Positions 1-9,254 are shown, numbered from the stretch's first letter. The stretch: DNA of 11,909 nucleotides from Cristatella mucedo (GCA_009760855.2 WPIO01000680.1:1-11909), one strand, 5' to 3'. Notes: generated by a model from the letters alone, not told the origin. Numbers and translations are program-made.

Positions 1-467
1 GTATCTTTTGAAATAACGATCACAAGTGCTTCAGCCAAAAGCAGCTTAAAGATTCCACATTCACAACAGAGAGCACTGCATTAATTAGCCACCAATGGCA
101 ATGCCTGTTAAGCAGTACCCACCGCATACAATAAATTTCTTTCCTACTACGTTCTTGCGAGTCCATGTGTATGTACTAGATTTTTTAAGAAGTTGGAAAC
201 TCAAGTTAGCAACTATATGACCAATAAGGGGATTGGTTTAAACGCTATTAGGGGAAATTTTATCACGATGGCAGAAATAACGTATTACGTAAAAGCATCT
301 TTAAAGACATGTGATTCTTACAGAGTATACTTCTGCATGTCCCAATCAATGCTTCATTTTACATTAATTACTATGGAGGAACTTTTGAAGACATAGTGAA
401 CCATTGCTGCTGGCTCAATGCGTGCTATTGGTTGTTTATCAGTCTGATTTTTATAAGTGAATTATCA

Positions 468-469
<2 letters not shown>
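1..469. other. Non-coding stretch, nothing recognised
   Basis: I see no gene, RNA or repeat here that I can support. The one open stretch, 67 codons from position 193 on the plus strand, has no recognisable domain and no convincing codon bias. I read it as a chance ORF in AT-rich DNA. Confidence 0.5.
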
Positions 470-511
<42 letters not shown>

Positions 512-523
512 TATATTTATTTA
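470..523. repeat. AT dinucleotide microsatellite
   Basis: A nearly pure (AT)n tract of about 35 bases starts at 470. One C interrupts it near 506, and it then degrades into ATTTATTTAT. This is a simple-sequence repeat, likely length-variable between individuals. Confidence 0.95.
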
Positions 524-1175
524 TCCGGCAGGCTTACATGCTATTACAAATTAATAGACATACAGCTTGCTAATGGAAGAATTGGTGGGGAACACACTGA
601 CTATTTAAGCAACTGCTACCACTAAATGCTGGATCCTTCAGACTGTTGAACCAGCAATAGAAATTAAAAAAAAAAGAATGCATACTCTCTTCCTCTATTT
701 CCCCTGTCACACAGAACTGAGCTCCCTGCTCCATCAGTCCAGAGAGAGCTAAGTTTCTAACTTCTACCCTACAGGAGTGGTATTTCTTGTATATTGTGGA
801 AGCAGCACAGCATTGAAGCCTGACCTAATTTTTCCGGCTCTCTGGTTGGCAAGATTGGATTTGCTTTTAATGGATCAGCACATTCTATTCCAGGCTGATA
901 ATCACTTGTTACCTTTGTGGATGGCGTCTATTGGCTAAATGTTGATCCACGAGTCTTACATCTGTCGTGCTGGATACTGGGAAACAGTATCCTGCTCCCC
1001 TTGTGACTCTCTTTCAGTATCTTAAAGAGGATTCTCCGGTCATCGAGCACATATCCGTGAGAGGACTATGCATATGAAGTCACTGCTGAATTTGAAAAGG
1101 TCGCGTTCCCAGTTGCCTTCTCATATCGTTTTCGAGAGATTTCCCTGCCCTCATTGCCTAGCGAACAGCCAGGAA
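524..1175. other. Non-coding stretch, nothing recognised
   Basis: No ORF, splice-bounded exon or repeat could be supported. A 10-base poly-A run lies at 666-675. It could be a remnant retroelement tail, but I cannot identify a body attached to it. Confidence 0.5.
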
Positions 1176-1420
1176 ATGTAATGTATGTCCTTCAGTAACT
1201 ACACAAAGTCATAAAGACCATGTGGGTGTTACGCAGGAGAGTTTTGTATAGTGCACTCACACCCTAAGTGGCTTTCGGTACGCATTCGGTACCCAACAGA
1301 CTTCGTCTCACGAAACAAATAGAAAGTGGGAAGCATAGCAGAGTTAAGAGAGCAGTTGAGGTGGTGAGTAGCATAGAAGTAGCAGTTCAGGACCACTGAA
1401 AAACATGTGCCATAGTCACA
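1176..1420 (-). mobile_element. CR1/L2-like retrotransposon 3' tail, copy 1
   Basis: This minus-strand fragment closely matches the reverse complement of 2885-3152 and the plus-strand reading of 11361-11491. Shared landmarks, read on the plus strand, include TGGGTGTTACGCAGGAGAG, a TTCGGTACGCATTCGGTA-like block, and AGTAGCAG..TCAGGACC near the inner end. The element's 3' terminus is at 1176 and carries a pentamer tail (TACATTACAT on the minus strand). In copies on the plus strand this block follows the RT C-terminus, so it is the 3' untranslated region. The 64-codon minus-strand ORF inside it (1229-1423) is therefore not a gene. Everything upstream of the 3' region is missing, which fits the usual 5' truncation of non-LTR insertions. 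Confidence 0.85.
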
Positions 1421-1839
1421 CAAATTCGTACTATAAAAAGATGGATCAGCAATTTTGGTGTCAGTTCTGTTTAGGCATAAACAAGATTACGAGTCAGCCG
1501 CTGGCAGGCCCAACCAAGCTCCTAATGCTAATGATGAGCATCAAGTAATTTAGATTATCTTCTAGAAGCGTATTACAGCTGTCAAAGGCAAAGGTTAAGT
1601 TACTGTTTTGACGCACTTTCGATGGCAATGGTCTAAGAGTTTGACTAATTTCCGAGAAGCTGAATAGGATGAAAGAGGAACTGTTAAGTCAAAACGCGTG
1701 TCTTTCGTTAAAGGATTTTCTTAAGTTTCTGCATTTGATGTAACTACGATAATTTACTCTTGAAGAAAGAGCTCGTCTCATGAAGACCCATGCTAACACA
1801 TCTGCAGTCTTCACTTACAGACAAACTAGGTTCAGCCAT
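1421..1839. other. Unassigned stretch upstream of the plus-strand RT remnant
   Basis: This may be the eroded N-terminal part of the retrotransposon copy that becomes recognisable at 1840. No frame shows a motif that I can name, and stops are frequent in every frame. Confidence 0.3.
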
Positions 1840-3152
1840 AAGTCTGATTTGTAAAGTTCCTCCGGAAAACGGAAACTGGTATATTTAAAACGACCATTGT
1901 TGGTCGATACTTCAAAAACTTGAATTAAATTCAGAGGTTTTAGCAAACTATTTTACAGCTTTCCTTATTCCATCTGATCAAAGGTTCCTGAAAACGTTGA
2001 CGATAAGCTTCTTGTATCAGACATTACAATCAATGCATGTTCAGATAAAATTCAGCCGGGTTCTAGCGATTCCGCTCGGCTAAAGTTAAATTCATCCGTA
2101 TAGTGAATGACGAAAATTGCAGCAACGATGACGGGAATATCAATGCTCTAGTACCATTAAACCATAACGTGACTTATACGACATTCATCACGATATCCTA
2201 CTTGAACAATAGAGAAAAACAACCAGTCGGACGAACGAGGCAACAATGCTGTTCAAATCGTACTTGCCTGGTGGTGCTCCATCCGTGTAGTGTGAGAGTC
2301 AGGCCCCATCCACCAGATGTGTCACCTGCTGAGTCCTATGGGAATTTCGTTCTCGGTTCTTTGCTGTTTTCCGTTGATTCTAGGCGTTTACGAAAGTTTT
2401 TTTGGCCCAAATTAGAAGCCACCACTTTTATGCTAACGATTGTTAGCTTTATCTTTCGTTTCAACCCTCAGAATCTGCTGCAGTGAGTGATAAGTTTAAT
2501 GCATGACAAGTAGTCATTCATTTAATTTTTCTTTCCCTGGGCTTATCAAAGAAGGCAACAAGGCCACTGCAGCTGACTACGAAAACGGCTGCAAGGCTAG
2601 TCTTCAAGTCCCAAAGGTTTGAGAACGTGCATTATTGGCTAAAAGTGCTAGGATGGATACCGGTAAAGCAACAGATGCCGAGCCAAGTTCTTATGCTGAC
2701 CCGCATGGCCCGTCAGCGCTTGGCTCCTTTGTACCTAGCTGAACTGTTGCACCAGATTTAGCCACTTCGTGCCGTCTGGTCATGAGTGGAAAATAACTTA
2801 GCTGTTCCATTTATCCCCTGAAAGACCGTTGGTGTAAGAAGTTTTAGCTCTGCAGGTCTTAGAATGTGGAACTTTTTCCAAAATTCTTAGGCAGTCACAC
2901 TTAATCTCCTGCTACCGCCTATGGCTGATCCTTTTCACAGGTCCTGAGCTCCTGCTTCCATGCTATTTACTACCCCAGCTGTTATCTTGACTTGTTTCCC
3001 ACTTTCTCTTTGTTGTGTGTGACGAAGTCTGTTGGCTACCGAATGCTTACCGAAAGCTGCTTAGGCTGTGGGTGTGCTATACATAACTCTCCTGCGTAAC
3101 ACCCATATAGTCTTTAATGCTTTGTGGAGTTACAGACGGAGATACATTACAT
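1840..3152 (+). mobile_element. Degenerate CR1/L2-like non-LTR retrotransposon, copy 4
   Basis: This is the relic of a non-LTR retrotransposon second ORF (RT protein) plus its 3' untranslated region. Blocks appear in the expected order. FVKFLRKTETGIF at 1848 resembles the conserved pre-RT segment. SEVLANYF at 1931 matches the block before the RT fingers. QCCSNRTCLVVL to GNFVLGSLLFSV (2247-2380) matches the 'SNRTQ..GVPQGSVLGPLLFS' core. A YAND at 2429-2440 sits where the catalytic YADD is expected. AARLVFKSQRFENV..LGWIPVKQ..LAPLYLAELL (2588-2760) and VGVRSFSSAGLRMWNFF (2831-2878) match the C-terminal tail of CR1/L2 proteins. The 3' region runs to a TACATTACAT tail at 3143-3152. Frame changes between blocks, in-frame stops and internal losses show that it is dead. 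Family placement is by motif recall, not by alignment. Confidence 0.85.
2103..2486 (+). pseudogene. Fragment of reverse transcriptase palm domain
   Basis: This is the longest open frame in the window (127 codons), but it is not an independent gene. Residues from about 46 onward, CCSNRTCLVVLHPCSVRV and then SYGNFVLGSLLFSVDSRRL, correspond to the RT segment that runs from 'SNRTQ.V' to 'GVPQGSVLGPLLF..INDL'. The catalytic aspartate box follows in another frame: FYANDC is read at 2426-2443, so a frameshift lies between about 2390 and 2426. The second aspartate context is also altered (YAND rather than YADD). The ORF belongs to the surrounding retrotransposon copy, and its ATG at 2103 is incidental. 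Confidence 0.8.
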
Positions 3153-3279
3153 TCGATCCTTAATGTCAGCTAATTTCTAAAGCTAAACCACGATATAACT
3201 GAACTGCGACTCGCCGGGCATCCTAAGCGTGTAGCTGGTCTAGAAAAGACTGCTCTTCTAATGGGCGAGGCTGTTTTGT

Positions 3280-4058
3280 TTCTTGTTGCAGCATGCTCGT
3301 AATTTAGGCGTCGTCATTGACGATTGCAAACATTTCAAAAGTTTCCTTAAGAAGAGTGCCTCATGAGCTAGCCGTAGCGTCTGATCCCTGTCTAGGATTA
3401 GGGTCTGACTGAAAAAGCATCAACTAACTCCCTGAGTCTATATCAGCTACGTAGTTGCAAAATTATTTTGGCTGTGATGCGAGATGCCGCTATGCGATGA
3501 ATATGGTTGCAAGGCTAGTTACAAAAATCCCCGAGGTTCGACAATGTGGCTTCTGGCGATCAAAGGACATAGCTTACAGTTTGTACTCTGACTCTCCAAG
3601 CCAGCCACGGTTGGACTCCCATCATACCTAGCTAAACAGTTACTCTAGTTTCATCCTAATTGGCCTTACAACCTTTCCTGTCCTCATGTCATATATTGAC
3701 ATTGAATTTTTTATCATTCCACAGCTTAAAAATCATGAGCTGCAAAAGCTTTAGTTCTGCAGGTCCTAGACTTCAGAACTCACTTTCACAAGTCGTCTTA
3801 TGCAACGACATGTACTCTCTTGCTGCCGAAAATGGCAAATCCTTTCCAGAAATTTAGGGTTTCCAGTTAGATACCTAATTTTTAATCCGTAATCAGCTCT
3901 GTTTTTTACTATTACTTTATTGCGTAAGAGGAAGTTCGTTGTCGACCAAGTGCGTACCAACTGCTATGTAGGGATGGAGTGTGCTATAGAAAACTAATCT
4001 CCATAACACCTACAGTCCCTGTGCCTTTGTAGAGTTAAACAAGGAGATGCAACAACAT
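3280..4058 (+). mobile_element. Degenerate CR1/L2-like non-LTR retrotransposon, copy 5
   Basis: This second plus-strand relic lies directly behind copy 4. HARNLGVVIDDCKHFKSF (3292-3345) matches the 'ARDLGV.iD..LKF..H' motif after the RT thumb. MVARLVTKIPEV (about 3503-3538) aligns with the 'AARLV' block of copy 4. SCKSFSSAGPRLQNSLSQVV (3738-3797) is the terminal 'G.RSFS.AGPRLWNSLP' motif with Trp replaced by Gln. The 65-codon ORF at 3660-3857 is that last portion and not a separate gene. A diverged 3' region ends near AAGGAGATGCAACAACATAA at 4041-4060. Relative to copy 4 it is more diverged, suggesting an older insertion or a different subfamily. The 5' boundary is uncertain. Confidence 0.75.
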
Positions 4059-5216
4059 AATTAGGTCCTTACATAATTACTGCAAAGTCGCCAAATTTCA
4101 GGATATTTTATTTTTTCTATACTTCAAAGGAAAAACTTGCAGGTTGAGCCGTTTCCTAACTTTCAAGAATAATCTGCAGCCAATTGAAGCAAAGGCACAG
4201 GAAGCCTCAGTGGACTAAATTGTGGTTGCCAAAGGTAGGAAAGTTGTCAATGGTTCAACTGGAAGCCAGATTCGTAAAGTTCAATGGATTTTGAGCTGAT
4301 AGGCACTAGTATTTTAGCAAGCCTGACACACCAATCCTTGACCACTCTCAAATAGCTTGGCTTAAAGTAGTTACCAGCTCTCAAGTAAGGGTTTTTTGTC
4401 CCAACTAATAGCCTAATAGTGAATTTAAATTCATCAGCTGCTTACTGCGGATGAACGAAAGAAATTAGGTCGAGGAAGTCCTGCCGGCCCACTGTCTAGT
4501 ACAAATCTTAGTTCGTACCGAGTTATCCTAGTTTCTTACTGTTTAAGCAACCCTATGCCAGTGGTGTGTGTGGTTCTATTAGCTAAACACTGATCAAGAG
4601 GCTAAAGTAGGCATACCTAGAGTATTCCCATGGAGGCTACTCTAAGGGACTCCATCCAAAATACACCCGGATAACACTGCCATTACCGACAAGCTAATTG
4701 GGATAGCTATAACATGAATTGACCTTGGCCTGTGGGCATGCATCTTAGCTACTTAAGGAGACATATTTGGCTGTTTATTGCCCTCTCTGCCTTGAGACAT
4801 GGCTTAGTCAGTGCCCATGTATGGAACATAAAATCTTGCATTGCCTTGTTTCCCTCGAATTGATTTCACTAGTTAGCGTGGCCACAGGAACTCTTTCAAT
4901 TGTAGCAACAAAGAGAGAATTACGCCGGTTTCGATCAATCAGCAATGCCTGGTAAGTGCCATCCTTAATGCAGCCTCTTGCCGTAGTTTCTAGCTAGAAA
5001 AAGTCAGCGAGGATAGCTTCGATTCTGTAGCCAACAACATAACTCCAACTGCTTAAGCTCAGTCATTGGCACTAAACTAGCTACAGGGAAAACCTGTTAC
5101 ACGAAGACTCAGCACCAACAGCCAAAATGCTATTAGGGTGTCATTTTTAGGGTGATTTGGGCTAGTTATCGGGCACGGTGGATAAGAAAACATCTTGTGC
5201 CATATGCTGAGGGGAC
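4059..5216. other. Non-coding stretch without confident features
   Basis: All six frames are broken by frequent stops. The 62-codon plus-strand ORF at 4767-4955 has no recognised motif. The base composition resembles the neighbouring retrotransposon relics more than the AT-rich introns to the right, so eroded mobile-element sequence is possible, but I cannot name a family. Confidence 0.4.
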
Positions 5217-5400
5217 TTGCAGGCCGAATCAGGGAATTGGGTAGGGCAAGGTGATTTGCTTACACCCTGCTTCTACCAGCAACTTGTAGGTCTATGCATA
5301 CAGATAGTACGGCATGGATTTTACAGGGTTTCATTGTATCCTTGGCTCACTGCATTGATCCTGTACGTTTGCAGGCATGAGATGTTGCTTATTAAAGCGA
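5217..5400 (+). pseudogene. Possible eroded reverse transcriptase of another LINE type
   Basis: In the open frame starting at 5217, residues 8-20 read WVGQGDLLTPCFY. This resembles the 'QGDPLSP.LF' block of R2/RTE-type reverse transcriptases. About 32-37 codons downstream, in a shifted frame (5342-5377), LAHCIDPVRLQA vaguely recalls the 'LAYADDLVLLA' catalytic block, and the spacing is roughly right. Neither match is strong and no flanking blocks could be identified. The rest of the 91-codon ORF (to 5492) is unrecognised. This could be coincidence. Confidence 0.2.
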
Positions 5401-5701
5401 GAAACACCACACAGCAAAGCCAGCACTACGCCGAAGTGAGGGATAAGTATGACACGACAAGTAGCATTGAGAAATTCGCTTTCGAAGATTAACTACGCTG
5501 TAACAGGGCTTAAATGCATACAGGATAGTCTGCATGATCGGTTCAAAATTTGCAAACCCACTCTTCATCAGCAAATGAGTCAGTCTGTAAACAAGATTTT
5601 CCATGTAGTTCTCAGTTTCGCAAGACCACCACCATTTCAGCTGGGTAATGGTAAATTCGAAATGTAGAGAATCATCTGGTCATGTGATCTGATTGGCATT
5701 G

Positions 5702-5740
5702 CATAAAACCTCTTGCTGAGCCACGAACTGCTATTCACTG
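5702..5740 (+). promoter_or_regulatory. Candidate core promoter of the antistasin-like gene
   Basis: A TATA-like CATAAAA lies at 5702-5708, and an initiator-like TTCACTG at 5734-5740 puts a possible start site at A5737, about 33 bases downstream. That would leave a 34-base 5' leader before the ATG at 5771. The spacing is near the usual 30 bases, but both elements are one base off consensus, so this is an inference. Confidence 0.3.
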
Positions 5741-5770
5741 CACAGAGCAGATCGAGCAACTGCTGTGAAG

Positions 5771-5849
5771 ATGAGCCGAACTGCAATCTCCTGTTGCGTT
5801 GCTGTTGCAACACTCCTGCTGGTAGCAGCTGCCAGTGCGAGAAGTCCAG
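5771..5849 (+). CDS. Exon 1: signal peptide of a secreted antistasin-like protein
   Basis: The ATG at 5771 has a favourable A at -3. It opens a 26-residue segment with classic secretory layout: MSRTAIS, a hydrophobic core CCVAVATLLLVAAA, then an ASA|RSP signal-peptidase site after residue 23. The frame stops at 5855, but the coding stretch runs into CCAG|GTTCGT at 5849/5850, a usable though non-consensus donor. Splicing there leaves one base, phase 1, which matches the phase-1 acceptor of the exon at 9255; the joined codon is GTA (Val). No other exon with a cysteine module was found between them. An alternative donor at 5854 (phase 2) would not fit the preferred acceptor. The longer ORFs through the same bases (plus 5713-5967, minus 5637-5897) lack these properties. 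I am fairly sure of the signal peptide, less of its link to exon 2. Confidence 0.6.
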
Positions 5850-7522
5850 GTTCGTAGCAATTTGCATGTCTGCCTGCGAAGAGCCGGAGCATTGCATTCG
5901 ACTAACGTTCTTTACTCCCTTCCAAGTAACTCACAGTATGATGCTTTTTTTTTCATTCATGGTCTGATAGCTTGGCTAACACTAGGACGAATTAACCCTT
6001 GCGACCAAATTTAAGGTGAACAAAAATCAGTGTCATAGCAAATGGGCGATGTTAATGGTGTATGATGCTGCATCTGGTAGGCATAATAAGCTGCCTAGAT
6101 TGATGCTCCCCATAGAAGCAGGCGAACGTCACTGCCCCTAGTCTTCACAACTGGCTACCTAAATGCATCAATATACAAAAGTAAATGCATAGATTTATGA
6201 CCATCTCACCAATTCTAAATAGCCCTCACGGCTCGGCTATGTAAACATTGAGCTTTCTACCGATACCGACTGTTTCGCTTATTGTGAGGCTTTATGTAAT
6301 GATATCTCTTGTGAGAGGATCGTGCAGCAAATGAACTAGACTAAGTGGACCCTGAACCGAATAAACTGCTAAGCAATTTTTGGAAAGTGTTAGATGACAC
6401 GAGCATTGATTTAATAAGGAAGTCCCAAACATTAACTACCAATAACCTGTGTGTTATAAATTGCAGAATGCTTCTGGCTCTGCAAAATGCATGCCTAAAT
6501 TTGTGAATTGCTGTCGATCGGTGTTTTACTCTGTCTTACATTGTCGAGGACAGTGATTTGGTCACTCTCGCTATCGTTTTTTGTGTAGCTGCACTTACCT
6601 CTTATCATTTTACAATGTCAACTGTCCAGTCACCAATTCAAGTATTGACGCCTTTAAATACTGCGTAACAATGCCTTACGATCTCCAGTAAAAACTGTGT
6701 GCACTGAATATGGTGTCACGGTATAAAACTAAGTCGTAGTCAGACGAGGGCAACTTATAGAAAATATGCTAAACATGAATCCATAACATTTTAGCCAGAA
6801 CTTGTTACGACAAAAAGTGTTCTGACAATCTAGTGAAACTCTCTTCCGCCCGGATAGGTGAATGTGGACGTGAGCACTATTTATAAGATCATCCTCTTTT
6901 GGCATGCCTGAATAAAATCAACGAGTACATGTGTGTAAACGCCAATAAATTGTTGGTATCTTGCCGGATAATGATTAATCTACAAAGTTTCTGATATTGT
7001 TATTTTATTAAATAGTTGTTGCTATGCATCGTGTGCCTTAATGCACACATTTGATTAGACTTGTTTTGGTGTGATGCCAATGTTGAGCATTTAGCCTCCT
7101 GTAGCTTTGAAATCAAAAGATGCATGATTTGAAGTTGCTTCCTTGGCAGCACATGTAACGTGCCTAGAAAGAGATTAAGCAACCTAAAGGAGCTACACAG
7201 ATGTATTATGAATATCTTTAATAAAATTTTCTCAAAATAAAACCTCGTCGACAGTCAAAAAGATCACACATCTGTGATACTTAGGTAGCTTTTAGAGTTG
7301 CTTGTTGACACTTCCGGCTGCAGCTAGATGCCTAATCGAACTAACCTATGAACAGACTGATCTAACAGTTTGGGAAATTTTCATTTTTTATTGCTTACCA
7401 TTAGTTGTGTGTATAACTTGTGAAAGTTTAAAAAACACTAGCAGATTTAACAGCCTCTCTTTGTATAGCGACAGAAGAGCCTTCTCGGCTATGACTACCT
7501 CTTGCAGTGGCGATAAATGATC

Positions 7523-7602
7523 GCCAGCCTTAGGATTCGACCTCATGACCTCGGGGCCGAGGTCGTGAAAACCAACTGCCTTACCTATTGAGCCATTATG
7601 GC
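7523..7602 (-). repeat. tRNA-like element (SINE head or tRNA pseudogene)
   Basis: The minus strand carries an A-box-like TGGCTCAATAGG (7595-7584) and a B-box-like GGTCGAATCC (7542-7533) at tRNA-like spacing. An acceptor stem pairs only in its outer four bases (GCCA at 7602-7599 with TGGC at 7526-7523). In between lies a strong hairpin, GACCTCGG/CCGAGGTC (7547-7564). A functional anticodon arm is not convincing and the inner acceptor pairs fail, so this is more likely a tRNA-derived SINE promoter region or a tRNA pseudogene than a working tRNA. No SINE body or tail could be delimited. Confidence 0.55.
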
Positions 7603-7672
7603 ATAACTTCGAGACTTTTCTAATTAAGCTGATCCAGTGGCATTTCAGATTAAATTGCTTCTAATAATAATT

Positions 7673-7850
7673 TGGGTGTTACGCAGGATACTTTTGCATA
7701 GCACACTCACAGCCTAAGCGGCTTACGGTAAGCATTCGGTGGCCAAGAGACTTTGTCTCAAGCAACAAAGAGAAAGTGGGAAACAGAGTCAGGAGAGTAG
7801 TCGAGGTAGTGACTAGCATGGAAGTAGCAGGTCAGGACCGCTGAAAAAGA
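7673..7850 (-). mobile_element. CR1/L2-like retrotransposon 3' region, copy 2
   Basis: This matches copy 1 from TGGGTGTTACGCAGGA through the AAAGAGAAAGTGGGAAACA-like block to TCAGGACCGCTGAAAA near 7845. Unlike copies 1, 3 and 4, it lacks the final 60 or so bases and the TACAT-type tail; ATAATAATTT stands there instead. It may have lost its end by deletion or belong to a subfamily with another terminus. It sits in the proposed intron 1, antisense to the gene. Confidence 0.8.
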
Positions 7851-8101
7851 TAAGTCCAAGTCGGCAGTACAAGAGTGGGGACATAACTTGAGGCCCGTGA
7901 AATTTCGATGATGCTAGTTTTGCATTCCAGCAGCAGATCAATGAATCGTTGAAGAAGAACAGTGGAGATATAGTCTACAGGATTTGTTCTCTTCTTTGAC
8001 TGCAATGTGAATTTCAGGACGATATCACTTGTGCCCTGCTTGAATGTAGACATTGACTTGCTGCACTTTTTGGGAGCAACAGGATTCCTGATAGGATGCA
8101 T
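7832..8101 (-). CDS. Unrecognised 89-codon minus-strand ORF
   Basis: I do not recognise this protein. The first ATG is at 8101. An in-frame Met at codon 17 (8053) would be a better start if the TATA box at 8115-8108 is used. The central part (FKQGTSDIVLKFTLQSKKR, then VLLQRFIDLLLECKTSI) has a protein-like mix of charged and amphipathic stretches and a higher GC than its flanks. The last dozen codons run into the retrotransposon 3' region of copy 2 (to the stop at 7832), so the C-terminus would be transposon-derived. It may be a small gene, a first exon, more transposon sequence, or chance. Confidence 0.25.
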   Translation of the reverse strand: MHPIRNPVAPKKCSKSMSTFKQGTSDIVLKFTLQSKKRTNPVDYISTVLLQRFIDLLLECKTSIIEISRASSYVPTLVLPTWTYLFQRS

Positions 8102-8107
8102 TATTAA

Positions 8108-8168
8108 TTTTTATATTATCTATAAATTATCTTGAATTTTCACCAGCCTCTGATGTCAGGTGACGTCA
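8108..8168 (-). promoter_or_regulatory. Paired CRE-like sites and TATA box
   Basis: A perfect CRE palindrome, TGACGTCA, lies at 8161-8168. A one-mismatch copy, TGATGTCA, lies at 8151-8158, exactly 10 bp away, so both face the same side of the helix. On the minus strand a TATAAAAA follows at 8115-8108, about 35-45 bp downstream, which is a typical CRE-to-TATA distance. It would set a start near 8085, before the Met at 8053 of the minus-strand ORF. The sites are seen directly; promoter function is inferred. Confidence 0.35.
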
Positions 8169-8634
8169 TTAGAGTATACTGTGGTCACAACAACAAGGTG
8201 GCCATGAATAGCTGGAAAGTGGTAAACATTTTATATATAGCTCGCTATAAATTTTATAGCACTAGTTACATTTAAGAGTCAACAGATCGATTAAATTATC
8301 ATTTTACGAAAATATCCAGATGGTTTTGATGCATCAAGTTTATAGTTTGATTTTATGATGCAGCTATCTTGATAAGGCATAGTGCTTGTGTGCCACTATG
8401 TATACGTTTACTTAAAAAGTATTTTAAGCAACATATGTTGCATCTGTATTTATAATTATATACCTTAAACATATAAAAATTTGTGAGAGCTGCCTGGCTT
8501 CAGGTATGTGTTGAAAGACTGCTTTTAAAATAAGTTGGACAGTACAGAAAAAATGTTTAGTACTTGAGCAGGAAGAATATGTGAGTATCAAAATCAGATG
8601 ACTAAGACCAATTTAAGTTTCTGAACTAGTTTAA

Positions 8635-8695
8635 TTAAGTTGCATCATAGTAATGGAGGTCAGCACGGATGGCTCCCTTAGCTTCATCAAGACTC
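8635..8695 (-). CDS. Candidate terminal exon of an unknown minus-strand gene
   Basis: A TTTTTCAAAACTTGCAG acceptor on the minus strand is followed by 61 bases. In phase 2 they encode SLDEAKGAIRADLHYYDAT and a TAA stop at 8637-8635. The segment is clearly richer in GC than its surroundings and its peptide is hydrophilic and protein-like. A second frame (phase 1) is also open to a stop, which weakens the case. An ATTAAA polyadenylation-like hexamer directly overlaps the stop region. I do not recognise the peptide. Upstream exons would lie above 8700; one weak candidate is near 9590-9655, though its exit phase does not fit this frame. Confidence 0.25.
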
Positions 8696-9254
8696 CTGCA
8701 AGTTTTGAAAAAGCCAGTAACACATAAGACGATGCAATAAATTACGATACAAAAATTGATATATTGACGTTGATGCGTACGAAATTCATCGGAGTAAAAA
8801 GTATGCATTGATTTGAAAAAATGTATCAATAAATTAACTGTAGCAAGAGCAGCATGCACGAACTATCGTGGATGGAAATGAGTTTGTAGGATTCATCATT
8901 GAAATACCAGCTGAATCAGGCATTAAATATTACATTATTGCTCTGACAATAGCATACAAGATTATTTTTGCTTGGCTGCTAAACTCGCTTATTTGTCAGC
9001 TGTCAAGCCCGAGTAAAATTGAATCTTTTTAGTGCATAGTCTCGGCTACCACAGGTTAAATTTTTTATTGTACATGGTTTCCTAAAAAAAAATATCCTAA
9101 ACGATATCTGTCACTGTAGAATTATTGTGTGGGTTTTCTGATTTGATTTTAAAGGTGATAGGAAGTGTATTTTTAGCAGCAAACTATCAGTTTACAGTTT
9201 TAGCAATGCCTCTCCAAATAAATCTACAGTATGTATTCCCTCTGATCTTTTTAG

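Larger units (their letters stand above)
5850..9254 (+). other. Proposed 3.4-kb intron 1
   Basis: It runs from the GTTCGT donor to a polypyrimidine-rich acceptor (CCCTCTGATCTTTTTAG). It contains a minus-strand retrotransposon tail, a tRNA-like element and two possible minus-strand coding segments, listed separately. Positions 5850-7520 and 8170-8634 otherwise show nothing I can support. Stops occur in all frames and several short ORFs have no motif. An exon for an N-terminal antistasin subdomain (four extra cysteines) was looked for by eye and not seen. Confidence 0.45.

Noticed and set aside
1229-1423. 64-codon minus-strand ORF as a small gene
   Set aside because: It lies wholly within the retrotransposon 3' untranslated block. 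Other copies of that block carry stops.
5637-5897. 86-codon minus-strand ORF rich in Gln and Ser
   Set aside because: It is antisense to the same GCA/CAA-rich bases as the signal-peptide exon, and shows no domain or splice context of its own.
5713-5967. 84-codon plus-strand ORF that is rich in cysteine
   Set aside because: Its cysteines come from TGC/TGT-rich bases read out of frame with the signal-peptide exon. It has no signal peptide and no known cysteine spacing.
6592-6690. Possible minus-strand exon ending at the strong donor GAG|GTAAGTGC (minus strand, 6597-6590)
   Set aside because: All three frames upstream of the donor hit stops within a short distance, leaving only a few codons.
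7523-7602. Functional tRNA gene
   Set aside because: The inner acceptor-stem pairs and a normal anticodon arm are missing, although the A and B boxes are present.
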